Positions 17,393 to 26,433 of a DNA stretch of 64,000 bases are shown piece by piece (the first letter of the stretch is position 1; each line of letters starts with the position of its first letter). The notes beneath the pieces were generated by a model, which was given only the letters and a program-made list of their open reading frames with translations, had not been told where the DNA came from and ran no database searches. Source of the stretch: Chryseobacterium arachidis (GTDB lineage Bacteria > Bacteroidota > Bacteroidia > Flavobacteriales > Weeksellaceae); the NCBI RefSeq assembly GCF_900129245.1, contig NZ_FQUT01000004.1:420821-484820 (forward strand), in the 5' to 3' direction. The position numbers and the translations under genes were made by a program.

Positions 17393-17692
17393 ATGAAATA
17401 TATTGAAGATAAATACTTTATTGCAATCTCTGATTATATAAAAAATGTGATTGAGGAAAAGAATATTGACATATCCGACTTAGCAGCAGCAGCTAATGTA
17501 GATAGAAAACAGGTTTATCGATTGATTAATAAAGAGAATGTCCCCAAGCTTTCAACATTAATAAGAATCTCATTAGCTGCTGGAATTGAACCTCAAATTC
17601 TTTTCTCTTTAAAATTTGATTTTGAATTTTACATGAAAGAAAATAATATATTAAAAGCCACACCTAAAAAAATAAAAAATCCTAACCTTTAA
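17393..17692 (+). CDS. XRE-family helix-turn-helix regulator
   Basis: 99 residues. HTH_3 core at about 20-70: IDISDLAAAANVDRKQVYRLINKENVPKLSTLIRISLAAGI. The short Lys-rich tail has no sensor domain. Its own promoter region is filled by the double dyad, so strong self-repression is likely. It stands at the left edge of the defence island and faces away from the susC side; the minus-strand RNA promoter lies just 22 bp upstream of its operator, so the two could be co-controlled. Confidence 0.88.
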   Translation: MKYIEDKYFIAISDYIKNVIEEKNIDISDLAAAANVDRKQVYRLINKENVPKLSTLIRISLAAGIEPQILFSLKFDFEFYMKENNILKATPKKIKNPNL

Positions 17693-17700
17693 GTTAGGAT
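17679..17700 (+). terminator. Intrinsic terminator of the XRE gene
   Basis: ATCCTAAC-CTTTAA-GTTAGGAT followed by TTTTC; the stop codon is inside the loop. Confidence 0.85.
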
Positions 17701-17710
17701 TTTCTTTTAT

Positions 17711-17764
17711 TTACCAATTGCTTTGTAGTAACGCTCCGAACATTGTTGGAGAACTTGTTTTTGT
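17711..17764 (+). repeat. Degenerate ~53-bp direct repeat, copy A
   Basis: Shares the frame-like string CCAATTGCTTTG...GAACATTGTTGGAGAAC with copy B at 18642-18694. It may be the 3' end of a lost gene, since one plus frame reads LLCSNAPNIVGELVFVSF to a stop. Confidence 0.4.
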
Positions 17765-17960
17765 TTCTTTTAATTTATTTTTAGTTGCATAAATCCAATC
17801 TAAAGTCCTTAGAGCAAGAAATGTTGCCATAATCCTGTAAATTTTTTAATGCTTTCATATTTGTGATTTTGTAGAGATAAAAAAAATAACAATTCATATC
17901 GATTTGAAAATTTTATACATTTGATAATAGTTTTTAAGATTAAACCTAATATTTTTTAAT

Positions 17961-18533
17961 GTGAAAGATTTTTTTAATACATATATATTACCATCAGGAG
18001 TTCTTCTAACTTTCGTTGCAACTTGCATAAATATTTATTACACTAGGCAAAATTCTAGAAAAGCCAAGTATATTGATACAATAACATCAGAACGTATTAA
18101 ATGGCTATCTGTAATCAGAACTGAAATTTCTGAATTAATATCTGTTATTTCAGAAACTTTGATATTTTACAAAAATGAAATTGACCAAATAGAATCGCAA
18201 AATCCAGATGAGAATTATATTGCAGATGCTAGTTATAAATATCAATTGCATTATTTTGATTCTATGACAAAGAATTCATTAAAATTTAAGGAGCAAGTTG
18301 ATTATGAAACCATTGCAAAAAAATTATATATTTTACAATTACGTTTTAATCCAACTGAAGATTCTGGAACGTTAAATTTGATTCGTTTCTTTATTAATTT
18401 TTACAAAAGTGAATACAAATCGAAGTCAGATATAGAAGATGCAGAAAAAGTAATTGATGAATTAGTAATTAATATTCAATCTATGCTAAAAAACGAATGG
18501 GAAAAGGTTAAAAGAGAATCGAAAGGGGAATAA
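17961..18533 (+). CDS. Single-helix membrane protein with coiled-coil tail
   Basis: 190 residues from a GTG start (the overlapping ATG runs straight into TGA). One N-terminal membrane helix (residues 9-27, ILPSGVLLTFVATCINIYY), then a basic turn (TRQNSRKAKYIDTITSERIKWL) and an amphipathic helical region ending Lys/Glu-rich. Same plan as the proteins at 21625 and 25804. Such small one-helix proteins recur in phage-defence islands; the function is not known. TACATTTG at 17916-17923 is a possible minus-7 box. Confidence 0.65.
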   Translation: MKDFFNTYILPSGVLLTFVATCINIYYTRQNSRKAKYIDTITSERIKWLSVIRTEISELISVISETLIFYKNEIDQIESQNPDENYIADASYKYQLHYFDSMTKNSLKFKEQVDYETIAKKLYILQLRFNPTEDSGTLNLIRFFINFYKSEYKSKSDIEDAEKVIDELVINIQSMLKNEWEKVKRESKGE

Positions 18534-18947
18534 TTACGTATACCTTCCATAAAGCAGATTAACAGAACAGCTATTATAACACTTCCTTCATAATAAATTA
18601 CACTTAATAGAAAACAATGATTCTCATAATTATGTTTTTACTTTCCAATTTCTTTGCAATGAGGATTAGAACATTATTGGAGAACGTCTTTTTACTATTT
18701 TATTAGCGGAAAATTGATAATAAAATGAGATAAGAGATAGATTAACGCATACTTTATAAATTAAATTTATTAACTCAGTAATACAATCTTATTATAAAAA
18801 GATCATTTTTTAAACAAGAATATTTTAGTTACAATCATTTATTTAAAACTAAAATTACCGCAATAAATTTTAGTTTACACATCACATTCGTTTTTTAACA
18901 CTTCGAACTTTATCAAACATTTTGTAAATTAGCTTCAAATTTATTTA
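18534..18947. other. Intergenic stretch with repeat copy B
   Basis: 414 bases, very AT-rich. Copy B of the degenerate repeat is at 18642-18694. No ORF or hairpin of note elsewhere; the end probably holds the promoter of the ATPase operon (TTTTGTAAATTAGC near 18920, imperfect). Confidence 0.4.
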
Positions 18948-20243
18948 ATGAACAAAGCTGAAAAATTATTCATATCTAACACAAATTTAGCAGGTTATAA
19001 ATCGATAGAAAATTTATCTACTACACTAAAACCAGGTTTGAATATAATTATAGGAAAGAATGCAGTGGGTAAAACAAATTTTTTAAATTTTTTCCATAAC
19101 TGCCTAAATTTTAGTTTCACTCATTCTAATAATTTTAGTGCAAATTTCTCTTTGAATTATAATCAAATTGACTATTCTTTTTCATTTAATAAGAAAACAG
19201 TATTACAAAATGATATTGAATATATTGACGACAAATCTGAGAGATTTAAAATTAGAAGATTTCAACCAAATTTTTTAGCACAATTATATATTAAGGATTC
19301 CAAAAATAATATTACAGGTGATTTTTCAAGTGAAGAAGAAAATCAATGTGGTGAGTATTTTAAAAAACAATTGCTATATGATGGAATTGAAATAAAATCA
19401 ACACTTATAAAACACGGTTTACCTAATAATTACTCTATTGTTGATTCTCCTCTTAATATTGAATTGTGGGATTCCTTTATTTCAGATGAATTTCTTAATT
19501 TATATAATACCAGTAATCAGAGTGTTTTCTTTAAAACATTGCTGTCAGCAACTTTAACAGATAACATTTTAGATCCAGACTTTTTTAATAAAAAATTTAG
19601 AAGTGAAAAATCTATTCAAAAATTTGTTTCAGAAAAGAAAAGAGACTACAAAAAAAATGTTTTAGATAGTCTTGAATATTTAACTGATTTAAAAAACTTA
19701 TTGAAAGAATATTCTCCAATTGAAGACTTCAGATTTAATGAAAGTTTTTCTATTGATATTGATCTAGAAAATGAAAAAATTAGTTTAAGAAACTTTTTTT
19801 TAGAATTTATGGTCGATAAAAAATGGTTTTCTTTCGAGGACCTTTCAGATGGTACTAAAAGAATTTTCTACATAATATCTGAAATTTTCATTTTAGATAG
19901 AAACAATTTTATGGACAAATTAATTAATGACTCTGTCATTAACAATCTGAATGTAATTTTCATTGAAGAACCTGAATTGGGAATTCATCCCTATCAACTA
20001 TTTAGATTAATGAAATTTTTAAAAGAAAAAAGTCGTTCTAATCAAATAGTAATAACTACACATTCTCCTTTATCTTTGGATATTTTGGAAATTAATGAGT
20101 TAGATTCAATATTAATCGCAGAAAAATCTGATGGGCAAACACAACTAAAAAGATTGTCTAAAGAAAAAATTGAGAAAGCTAAAATGTACATGAGTGATCT
20201 CAATTTAAGTGATTTTTGGTTAAACTCAGATTTAGAAGATTAA
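18948..20243 (+). CDS. AAA family (AAA_15/OLD-like) ATPase of a two- or three-gene defence module
   Basis: 431 residues. Walker A GKNAVGKT at 36-43 right after LKPGLNIIIG; ABC-type signature FEDLSDGTKRIFYI near 299; Walker B and catalytic Glu in VIFIEEPELGIHP near 336; H-loop ITTHSPLSLDIL near 368. The middle holds a helical insertion without zinc hook. This is the ATPase half of OLD/PARIS-like systems, which here has its TOPRIM on a separate gene one base downstream. Confidence 0.88.
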   Translation: MNKAEKLFISNTNLAGYKSIENLSTTLKPGLNIIIGKNAVGKTNFLNFFHNCLNFSFTHSNNFSANFSLNYNQIDYSFSFNKKTVLQNDIEYIDDKSERFKIRRFQPNFLAQLYIKDSKNNITGDFSSEEENQCGEYFKKQLLYDGIEIKSTLIKHGLPNNYSIVDSPLNIELWDSFISDEFLNLYNTSNQSVFFKTLLSATLTDNILDPDFFNKKFRSEKSIQKFVSEKKRDYKKNVLDSLEYLTDLKNLLKEYSPIEDFRFNESFSIDIDLENEKISLRNFFLEFMVDKKWFSFEDLSDGTKRIFYIISEIFILDRNNFMDKLINDSVINNLNVIFIEEPELGIHPYQLFRLMKFLKEKSRSNQIVITTHSPLSLDILEINELDSILIAEKSDGQTQLKRLSKEKIEKAKMYMSDLNLSDFWLNSDLED

Positions 20244-20244
20244 T

Positions 20245-20811
20245 ATGAAAATAGGTTTAGTTGGTGAAGCTCCAGCAGATACACTTTCTATAAAGAATTT
20301 GCTGTCTAAAAAATATAAGGATCTTAACTTCGTTGAGTTATTAAAAAATAAAATTACAGGTTCATCTTTAGAGAATCAAAAGACTAAAACAGAACTTCGT
20401 ATCGAATGTATTACACAGAGACCAGATATTGTTATTTTCATAAGAGATTTAGATGGTCTATTAACACCTGAATATAGAAAAAAAAGACTTCAAAGGCAAT
20501 ATTATTATAACAGTTTCAAAGGATGTACCCAAGTAAAAAAAACCATATTCTTTTTAAATATTTGGGAAATAGAGGCATTAATTTTATCTGATATAAATTC
20601 TTTTAACAAATATTATAAATGTAATGTTGAGTTTAATGGAAATCCCATGTCTATTGAAGAGCCTAAAGAACACTTATTTAGTTTACATAATAAATACTCC
20701 GAGTCACACAATGGCAATATTATGGAAGGTGTTGATTTCGACAAAGTTTATGAAAATTGTGCGTATTTTAAGAGTTTTATAAATAAGTTTGATAGACTTC
20801 TTGTTAGCTAA
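20245..20811 (+). CDS. TOPRIM/DUF4276-like partner of the AAA ATPase
   Basis: 188 residues, starting one base after the ATPase stop. N-terminal MKIGLVGEAPADTLSI puts Glu8 where TOPRIM nucleases have their catalytic Glu, and DIVIFIRDLDG gives the DxD pair (Asp68, Asp70). NIWEIEALILSD resembles the conserved middle of DUF4276 proteins. In OLD, PARIS (AriA/AriB) and Gabija the ATPase gates such a TOPRIM nuclease; here it is small and separate. Assignment to a named system is not secure. Confidence 0.65.
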   Translation: MKIGLVGEAPADTLSIKNLLSKKYKDLNFVELLKNKITGSSLENQKTKTELRIECITQRPDIVIFIRDLDGLLTPEYRKKRLQRQYYYNSFKGCTQVKKTIFFLNIWEIEALILSDINSFNKYYKCNVEFNGNPMSIEEPKEHLFSLHNKYSESHNGNIMEGVDFDKVYENCAYFKSFINKFDRLLVS

Positions 20812-20824
20812 ATGTAGATATTTT

Positions 20825-21556
20825 ATGGACGAGAAACATTCTAAAATGTTAACAATTACTGAAAAATATTTTAAAGAAATTGAACTATTTGGTAGTAATT
20901 CATTAAAAGCAAGGGAAGCATCGTTAAAAAGATATAAAATAGAAGAATCTAAAATTTCAAAATTACCGGAATTTAGAATTATGCTAGATGGTCTTATTTT
21001 AAATATTTCTCATAACTTTCATACGCCTCCTTCTCAAATTGATGACAACATTTCCTACAGAATTGGTTTATGTGCTTCGTACCTGAGAACACATTTTATT
21101 ATTAATGATTTAATTTTATCTGGAGATATAATTGAGTCAACGACACTTGTGCGAAAACAACTTGAAGCTTTTACAAGATTAATAGAGCTTGAAAAAAAAG
21201 AAGTATCTAAGTTACACAAAAAAACACCGAACGTAAATAATACATTTAATGGAGTTACTAAAGATTTATATTCTAAATTGTCAGAGATTGCTCATTCAGG
21301 AAGTGACGATGTAGTTGATTTAATCTCTAATTTTGAAGAAAATAATAATCGTACAGAAGCAAATATTTATCCTTTATATTCACAGAACTCTTTAGAATGT
21401 TACAAATTTCATTGTTACATCGCTATGGGATTTGTAAGTTATTTTATAAAATTTGCAAAGACAATTTATAAAGACTACGACGATTTAGAAGATATTGAAA
21501 TGTTTTTGATATTATCAGAAGTGCATGGTGAAATTGATTTTTTGAATAACAAATAA
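20825..21556 (+). CDS. Helical protein, possible DUF5677/HEPN-like third component
   Basis: 243 residues from the ATG at 20825; the longer ORF start at 20789 would overlap the TOPRIM gene. The region YLRTHFIINDLILSGDIIESTTLVRKQLEAFTRLIELEKKE followed by LYSKLSEIAHSGS is the pattern of DUF5677-like helical proteins, some of which are HEPN relatives. No canonical Rx4-6H is visible. It follows the TOPRIM gene by 13 bp, so it is likely cotranscribed with the ATPase pair. Confidence 0.5.
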   Translation: MDEKHSKMLTITEKYFKEIELFGSNSLKAREASLKRYKIEESKISKLPEFRIMLDGLILNISHNFHTPPSQIDDNISYRIGLCASYLRTHFIINDLILSGDIIESTTLVRKQLEAFTRLIELEKKEVSKLHKKTPNVNNTFNGVTKDLYSKLSEIAHSGSDDVVDLISNFEENNNRTEANIYPLYSQNSLECYKFHCYIAMGFVSYFIKFAKTIYKDYDDLEDIEMFLILSEVHGEIDFLNNK

Positions 21557-21624
21557 TTATCAAATTTGAACATAATCTGTATGTACAAAATAAAAATATT
21601 CGTACATTAGATGAAAACTAAACC

Positions 21625-22134
21625 GTGGATGAAAAGCAATTAAATTTAATTATTGAAATTCTAAAAGCCTCTGTACCAATTTTTTCTATTATTGCAGTTA
21701 TTATTGCTGCCTATTTAAATGCTAAATTTAGTAGAAAACAAAAAATGAGAGAAGAACTATTTTCTTACAAAATTAAATCGTACATGAAAATAGCCGAAAA
21801 AACCCATTCGATAAAATCAGATTACGCCGAAAAGCTTAAGAACCTCAAAAATGAGAAACAACCAGTAATTGATTTAACATTACAAAATGATTCAGAGAGA
21901 TTTTTTGGAGAAGAGTACAATGCTAATATTCTATTTATAGAGCCTAAAATGGATACTGAAGTGAGGGCAATTTCTCAAAAATTATTAGAATTGTTACAAC
22001 CTACTTTTTTTTCAGATACGCAACAATATAAAAAAGAGTCTGAAATCAAATTTTATAAAGTTATCGAGCTGTGTGACGATCTTATATTTTTATTACAAAA
22101 CGAAATTGGTTTATATAAAATATCAACAAAATAA
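21625..22134 (+). CDS. Single-helix membrane protein
   Basis: 169 residues from GTG at 21625. One membrane helix (14-33, VPIFSIIAVIIAAYLNAKF) followed by SRKQKMREELFSYKIKSYMKIAEK, a basic amphipathic helix; the rest is helical and charged. Same architecture as 17961 and 25804. It lies 68 bp after the ATPase module and could be its membrane effector, or an independent gene. Confidence 0.6.
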   Translation: MDEKQLNLIIEILKASVPIFSIIAVIIAAYLNAKFSRKQKMREELFSYKIKSYMKIAEKTHSIKSDYAEKLKNLKNEKQPVIDLTLQNDSERFFGEEYNANILFIEPKMDTEVRAISQKLLELLQPTFFSDTQQYKKESEIKFYKVIELCDDLIFLLQNEIGLYKISTK

Positions 22135-22311
22135 GCCATCTAAAGAAACTAAGATCACTCGCACTAATAAAATTGCTACTTTTCTACGAAATAATATTAT
22201 TTATTTTTTCACTTTAAAGTTTATGTTCATAGAGTTGTTAGACATAAACAAATATTAACAATATTTTTAAAATCAGTAAAAATACTGACTAACGATCTAC
22301 AGTGTTTCTTT

Positions 22312-22319
22312 TACTTTTG
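22312..22319 (+). promoter_or_regulatory. Minus-7 box of the ABC-3C operon
   Basis: TACTTTTG fits TAnnTTTG. Transcription from about 22326 would exclude the GTG at 22324 as a start and favours ATG 22420 with a ~95-nt leader. Confidence 0.5.
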
Positions 22320-22419
22320 CTGTGTGCGGGAAGCCGTAAAAAAATGTGATGAAAAGTCAATATATTTGTTCATAATCGAAAGAATAATCAAAAGGAATCC
22401 CCCAATAATATCAAATACG

Positions 22420-23487
22420 ATGTCAGAAAAAAAGTTTACTTCAAATTTTGAGGTTACTAATGGAGCAAATATTGTCCCTCTCAAAAGAATAGAGATATTC
22501 TCACCAGAAGAGTGGGAATTATTTACAAAAGAGTATTTAGAAGTTCTCCAAGATGATTATGTTGAAATTGAGAGGATTGGCGGGGCTAATGACAATGGAC
22601 GAGATGTCATCGCATATATTGAACCTTCAACAGTAAAAGGTTACAAGTGGGATTGTTTTCAGTGCAAACATTATGACCATTCGCTTCATCCTTCTGACGT
22701 ATATGTTGAAATAGGGAAAATATTGTACTATACTTTTAAAAAAGATTATCCGATTCCGCAAAATTATTTTTTTGTTGCGCCTAAAGGTTGTGGTACTTCT
22801 CTATCTAAACTTCTCACAGATAAAATTCTACTAAAGCAGAAAGTTAAAGATAATTGGATACAAAGTTGTGAAAAGAAAATTACCAAACATTTAGACGTTA
22901 AATTAGAGGGCTCATTTTTAGACTATTTCGAAAATTTTGATTTTCGGATCTTTAAGAAGACTAATATTAAAGATATTTTAGATAAGCATAAAAAGCATCC
23001 TAATCACATCATAAGATTTGGTGGTGGTCTTCCAAGCAGACCTAAACTTGATGAAGCTTCTATTGATCAAATTAAAGCAAATGAATTGGTATATGTTGAA
23101 CAATTATTTCTTTCTTATGGAGACGAATCAAAAATCAAGTATGAAAATATAAATGACTTAAAATCAAATCTGAGTTATCAAAATCACTTTAATAGAACTA
23201 GAATTAATTTTCATTACGCAGAACAACTAAGGAACTTCTACAGAGATAGTTTACCAATCAATACGTTTCAAGATTTTCAGGATGAAATTTATCACGGAAT
23301 TATTGATACAGTTGAGGATACACACGAAAATGCATTTAAGAAAATTAAAGCCTCCGAACAGTTAGCCTCAACGCTACAATTATCATCAAATCCTTTGACA
23401 ACAGTAAGCATTGTAAATGATAGAAAAGGGATTTGTCACCAATTAGTTAATGACAAAAAAATAATATGGAAAGATGACACCAAGTAA
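22420..23487 (+). CDS. ABC-3C system effector with PD-(D/E)xK (Mrr-like) nuclease domain
   Basis: 355 residues from ATG 22420 (the GTG at 22324 lies on the promoter). The N-terminal domain reads YVEIERIGGANDNGRDVIAYIE...KWDCFQCKHYDHSL: Glu/Asp62 in GRDV and Gln81-x-Lys83 in QCK form the QxK variant of the restriction-endonuclease core seen in Mrr-like enzymes. The C-terminal ~200 residues (LDKHKKHPNHIIRFGGGLPSRP..., ending QLVNDKKIIWKDD) match the C-terminal domain that links effectors to ABC-three-component systems. It overlaps the next gene by 14 bp. Confidence 0.8.
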   Translation: MSEKKFTSNFEVTNGANIVPLKRIEIFSPEEWELFTKEYLEVLQDDYVEIERIGGANDNGRDVIAYIEPSTVKGYKWDCFQCKHYDHSLHPSDVYVEIGKILYYTFKKDYPIPQNYFFVAPKGCGTSLSKLLTDKILLKQKVKDNWIQSCEKKITKHLDVKLEGSFLDYFENFDFRIFKKTNIKDILDKHKKHPNHIIRFGGGLPSRPKLDEASIDQIKANELVYVEQLFLSYGDESKIKYENINDLKSNLSYQNHFNRTRINFHYAEQLRNFYRDSLPINTFQDFQDEIYHGIIDTVEDTHENAFKKIKASEQLASTLQLSSNPLTTVSIVNDRKGICHQLVNDKKIIWKDDTK

Positions 23488-23947
23488 TCCATTCAACAAT
23501 CAATTAGAAATAGGTCTAAGATTGCTTTCTATACTAAATGAAGCATTTCCAAAAAAAATTAATTTGCAAAGTTTAATTTACATTGATTACATAGTTATTC
23601 ACTCCGGTGACTTTGATAATGCTACTCAAAGTATTCACGCTCCTGTACCATACAGAGAAAGTGAGATATTAATAAAAAGAAATCTCATTAAAGACAGCTT
23701 GGATTTCTTACTTTATAAAAATTTAGTTGATATAAGTTATGATTCTGATGGAATCACCTATGTAGCAACTGAAGATTCTACACCTTTTTTAGACAAATTA
23801 TCTGAACAATACACACAAGAATTACTGATTCGTGTGAAATGGTTTTTTAGTAAGTACGAATCTACTGACGAGCTATTATTAAGAAATATTTTTAGCACCA
23901 GAGATAATTTAACTAATACAGAATTTAATATTGGAATTTTAAAATAA
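23474..23947 (+). CDS. ABC-3C system middle component
   Basis: 157 residues. EIGLRLLSILNEAFPKKINLQSLIYIDYIVIHSGDFDN, then HAPVPYRESEILIKRNLIKDSLDFLLYKNLVDI is the winged-helix-like pattern of the small middle proteins of ABC-3C systems. Overlaps its neighbours on both sides (TAATG with the ATPase), so the three are translated as a unit. It probably bridges the ATPase and the nuclease. Confidence 0.75.
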   Translation: MTPSNPFNNQLEIGLRLLSILNEAFPKKINLQSLIYIDYIVIHSGDFDNATQSIHAPVPYRESEILIKRNLIKDSLDFLLYKNLVDISYDSDGITYVATEDSTPFLDKLSEQYTQELLIRVKWFFSKYESTDELLLRNIFSTRDNLTNTEFNIGILK

Positions 23948-25716
23948 TGGCTGGATATATCTTTAAAGAATTACGTTTGACAGGCGAAAATAAGAAAGAC
24001 GCCTTTGTTCAATTTAAACATGGTTTAAATGTTATTTCCGGACCATCTAATACTGGTAAGACATTTATATTTGATTGTCTTGATTTCATGTTAGGCTCAT
24101 CAGATAAGCTGAAAGCAATCCCAGAGATAAAAGGCTATTCTAATATTTTTCTTGAAATAGAAGCTGATGACCAATCATATACAATTGAAACTGAAATAAA
24201 AAATAATAACACTTATAAACTATATCGTTCTAAAATCAATAAGTTAAATACCGAACCTGAAATTTTAAAACGAAAGTTAGATTCAAATACTAAGAATAAT
24301 TTAAATAGCTTTTTTCTAAACTTAAACAAAATTGACAATAAAAAGATAAGAAAAAATGCTAAAGGAGACACAACTAGTTTATCTTACAGAAATGTTGTCA
24401 AGTTTGCTTTAATTGACGAAGAACGGATCATAACAAAAGAATCGCCAATTGTATCACATTATACTCGAGAAACTGAAGAATCAAATACTTTAAGATTTTT
24501 TCTTACAGGAAATGATGACAGTAGTATTATAAAAAAAATCTCGAGCCAAGAGATACAAAGGAGAAAAGGAAAGATTGATTTATTACATGAATTTATCAAT
24601 AATGCCAATGTTGATCCTAATTTGAACAGTGATGAGATTGAAGGTCAATTGGAAAGAATTAATGTTTCTTTAATTAATTTCACACTTAATTTTAATAGAA
24701 TTAAAAAGGATTATTTGTCTGTTGAAACTGACTATACAAATAAAAATATTGAATATGTAGAATTCAATAAACGTCGTAGCGAAATAACAGAATTGTTAAA
24801 AAGATCATATATACTAGAGCAACAATATAATAGTGATATATTAAGATTAAAATCAACAATAGAGTCAGGTCTATTTATGTCCGAAAATAGTGATGCATCA
24901 TGTCCAACTTGTAAACAGGAAATCACCACTAAAACACTGGACATCGAACAAATTATTATTTCTTGTGAGTCGGAAATTCAAAAAATAACTTCTCTTTTAA
25001 AAGAATTAAAAGTTTCACAAACTTTAATTAGTGAAGAAGAAAAAGATAATGAGAAAAAACTATTATCTACCATTACTGAACTTGAGCAGCTAAGAATAAA
25101 ATTACAAGACGGAATTGGAATTGAACTAGACAAAACAATAGAAACTCTTACAAATTTAAACAATAAAAAAAGTCAACTGATCGGAATTCAAGATATTATT
25201 AGCAAAACTAATTCTTTCTCACAGACTATCAAGGAATTAGAATCATCGATTCCAATAACTAAAGGTAACTACCCAACTCTTACCTCGGATGTGACAAAAA
25301 AGCTTTGCAAAAAGATGTCTGAAATATTGAAAGAAATTGGAGAAAACAAAACAGTTAATTACAGTAGTGAGTCATTTGAATTTGAAATAGGAAATAGTTT
25401 TAGGAATACCTATGGAAAAGGATATAGAGCTATTTATTACTCCGTATATATCATTGCTTTACATGAAATAATGGAAGATAATACTTTCAAAATAGGTGTA
25501 CCAGTACTGGATTCACCATTAGTTACTTATAAGAAACCCAATGCAAGCGGAGAAGGCATCGATTTGAATCTTGCGATGGATTTTTACAGATATTTATCTA
25601 AAACAAAAATTAGACAAACTATAATTATAGAAAACGAAGTACCACCACAAGATATTTTAAATAAAGTAAATCACATTCAATTTAAGGGATTCGGAGATGG
25701 TTTCATTCCAAAATAA
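23947..25716 (+). CDS. ABC-3C system ATPase (SMC/Rad50-like with zinc hook)
   Basis: 589 residues. Walker A GPSNTGKT (32-39), long coiled coil, a CPTCKQE zinc-hook sequence near residue 318 at the coil tip, second coil, then the C-terminal head with Tyr-Ser-rich signature region (GKGYRAIYYSVYIIALHEIM) and Walker B-like VPVLDSPL. The VLDSPL in place of a DEP-type Walker B is usual for this AAA_13-like clade. Predicted to sense a nucleoprotein state and license the PD-(D/E)xK effector. Confidence 0.85.
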   Translation: MAGYIFKELRLTGENKKDAFVQFKHGLNVISGPSNTGKTFIFDCLDFMLGSSDKLKAIPEIKGYSNIFLEIEADDQSYTIETEIKNNNTYKLYRSKINKLNTEPEILKRKLDSNTKNNLNSFFLNLNKIDNKKIRKNAKGDTTSLSYRNVVKFALIDEERIITKESPIVSHYTRETEESNTLRFFLTGNDDSSIIKKISSQEIQRRKGKIDLLHEFINNANVDPNLNSDEIEGQLERINVSLINFTLNFNRIKKDYLSVETDYTNKNIEYVEFNKRRSEITELLKRSYILEQQYNSDILRLKSTIESGLFMSENSDASCPTCKQEITTKTLDIEQIIISCESEIQKITSLLKELKVSQTLISEEEKDNEKKLLSTITELEQLRIKLQDGIGIELDKTIETLTNLNNKKSQLIGIQDIISKTNSFSQTIKELESSIPITKGNYPTLTSDVTKKLCKKMSEILKEIGENKTVNYSSESFEFEIGNSFRNTYGKGYRAIYYSVYIIALHEIMEDNTFKIGVPVLDSPLVTYKKPNASGEGIDLNLAMDFYRYLSKTKIRQTIIIENEVPPQDILNKVNHIQFKGFGDGFIPK

Positions 25717-25803
25717 AATACATTATTATATTTGCTAATAATCAATAATGACACATAAAATTAGTTTACTAAAATTAAAAATATACACTAATTATTTTTT
25801 GCC

Positions 25804-26321
25804 ATGACATCATCTGATATAATTGCGATCATAACTACAATCACTTCCGTGTCTGCATTTGCTATTGCAATTCTTACTTTTAAGAAAGATCGTAATAAAT
25901 CAAATCAGGATTTTCTTTTTCAAGAAAAGGTGCTTGCATACAAAGAATTGATTTTTCATGTCAATTTTATATTCGAATCATTTTTTGACATAATGGATGA
26001 AATGTTAGATCACGAAGGTTCAAATATAAAATGGGAAAAATTTTTGAATAAAGAATCAGAATATTATGATGGTCTGATAGCTGATTTTTACAATTCAATA
26101 TTCAGCGCTCTACCCACTATTCCGAGCGACATTTATAAGGAGTTAATAAAATTCGGTCAGGATTCCACACAATTTATTACCTCTGCTTTTGACAAAAATG
26201 AAGCTCTTACAATAGAAGCGCATGAAAAACTTGACAAAAATTTAATAAACATATTAATCTTGTAAGAAAAGATTTAAATGTCGATAAATTAAATGTCACT
26301 TTATCCAAAAGATTAAAATAG
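25804..26321 (+). pseudogene. Single-helix membrane protein, 3' frameshift
   Basis: The ORF at 25804-26265 (153 aa) has one membrane helix (9-27, TTITSVSAFAIAILTF) and then KKDRNKSNQDFLFQEKVLAYKELI, like 17961 and 21625. Past its TAA, one frame over, the DNA reads NLVRKDLNVDKLNVTLSKRLK and a stop at 26319-26321. That tail is the kind of C-terminus this family has, and a near copy stands alone at 38598-38656. A one-base slip near 26245-26255 explains it. Function of the family is not known. Confidence 0.6.
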
Positions 26322-26433
26322 TAAGTGTTGTAAAAACTTATAGGATTCTAATAGTATTCTTTACGTTATATAATTGTTTAACGTTCTCTATTAAAAAAGT
26401 AATTGATATTTTAAAGTTTCGTAAAACATTTAT

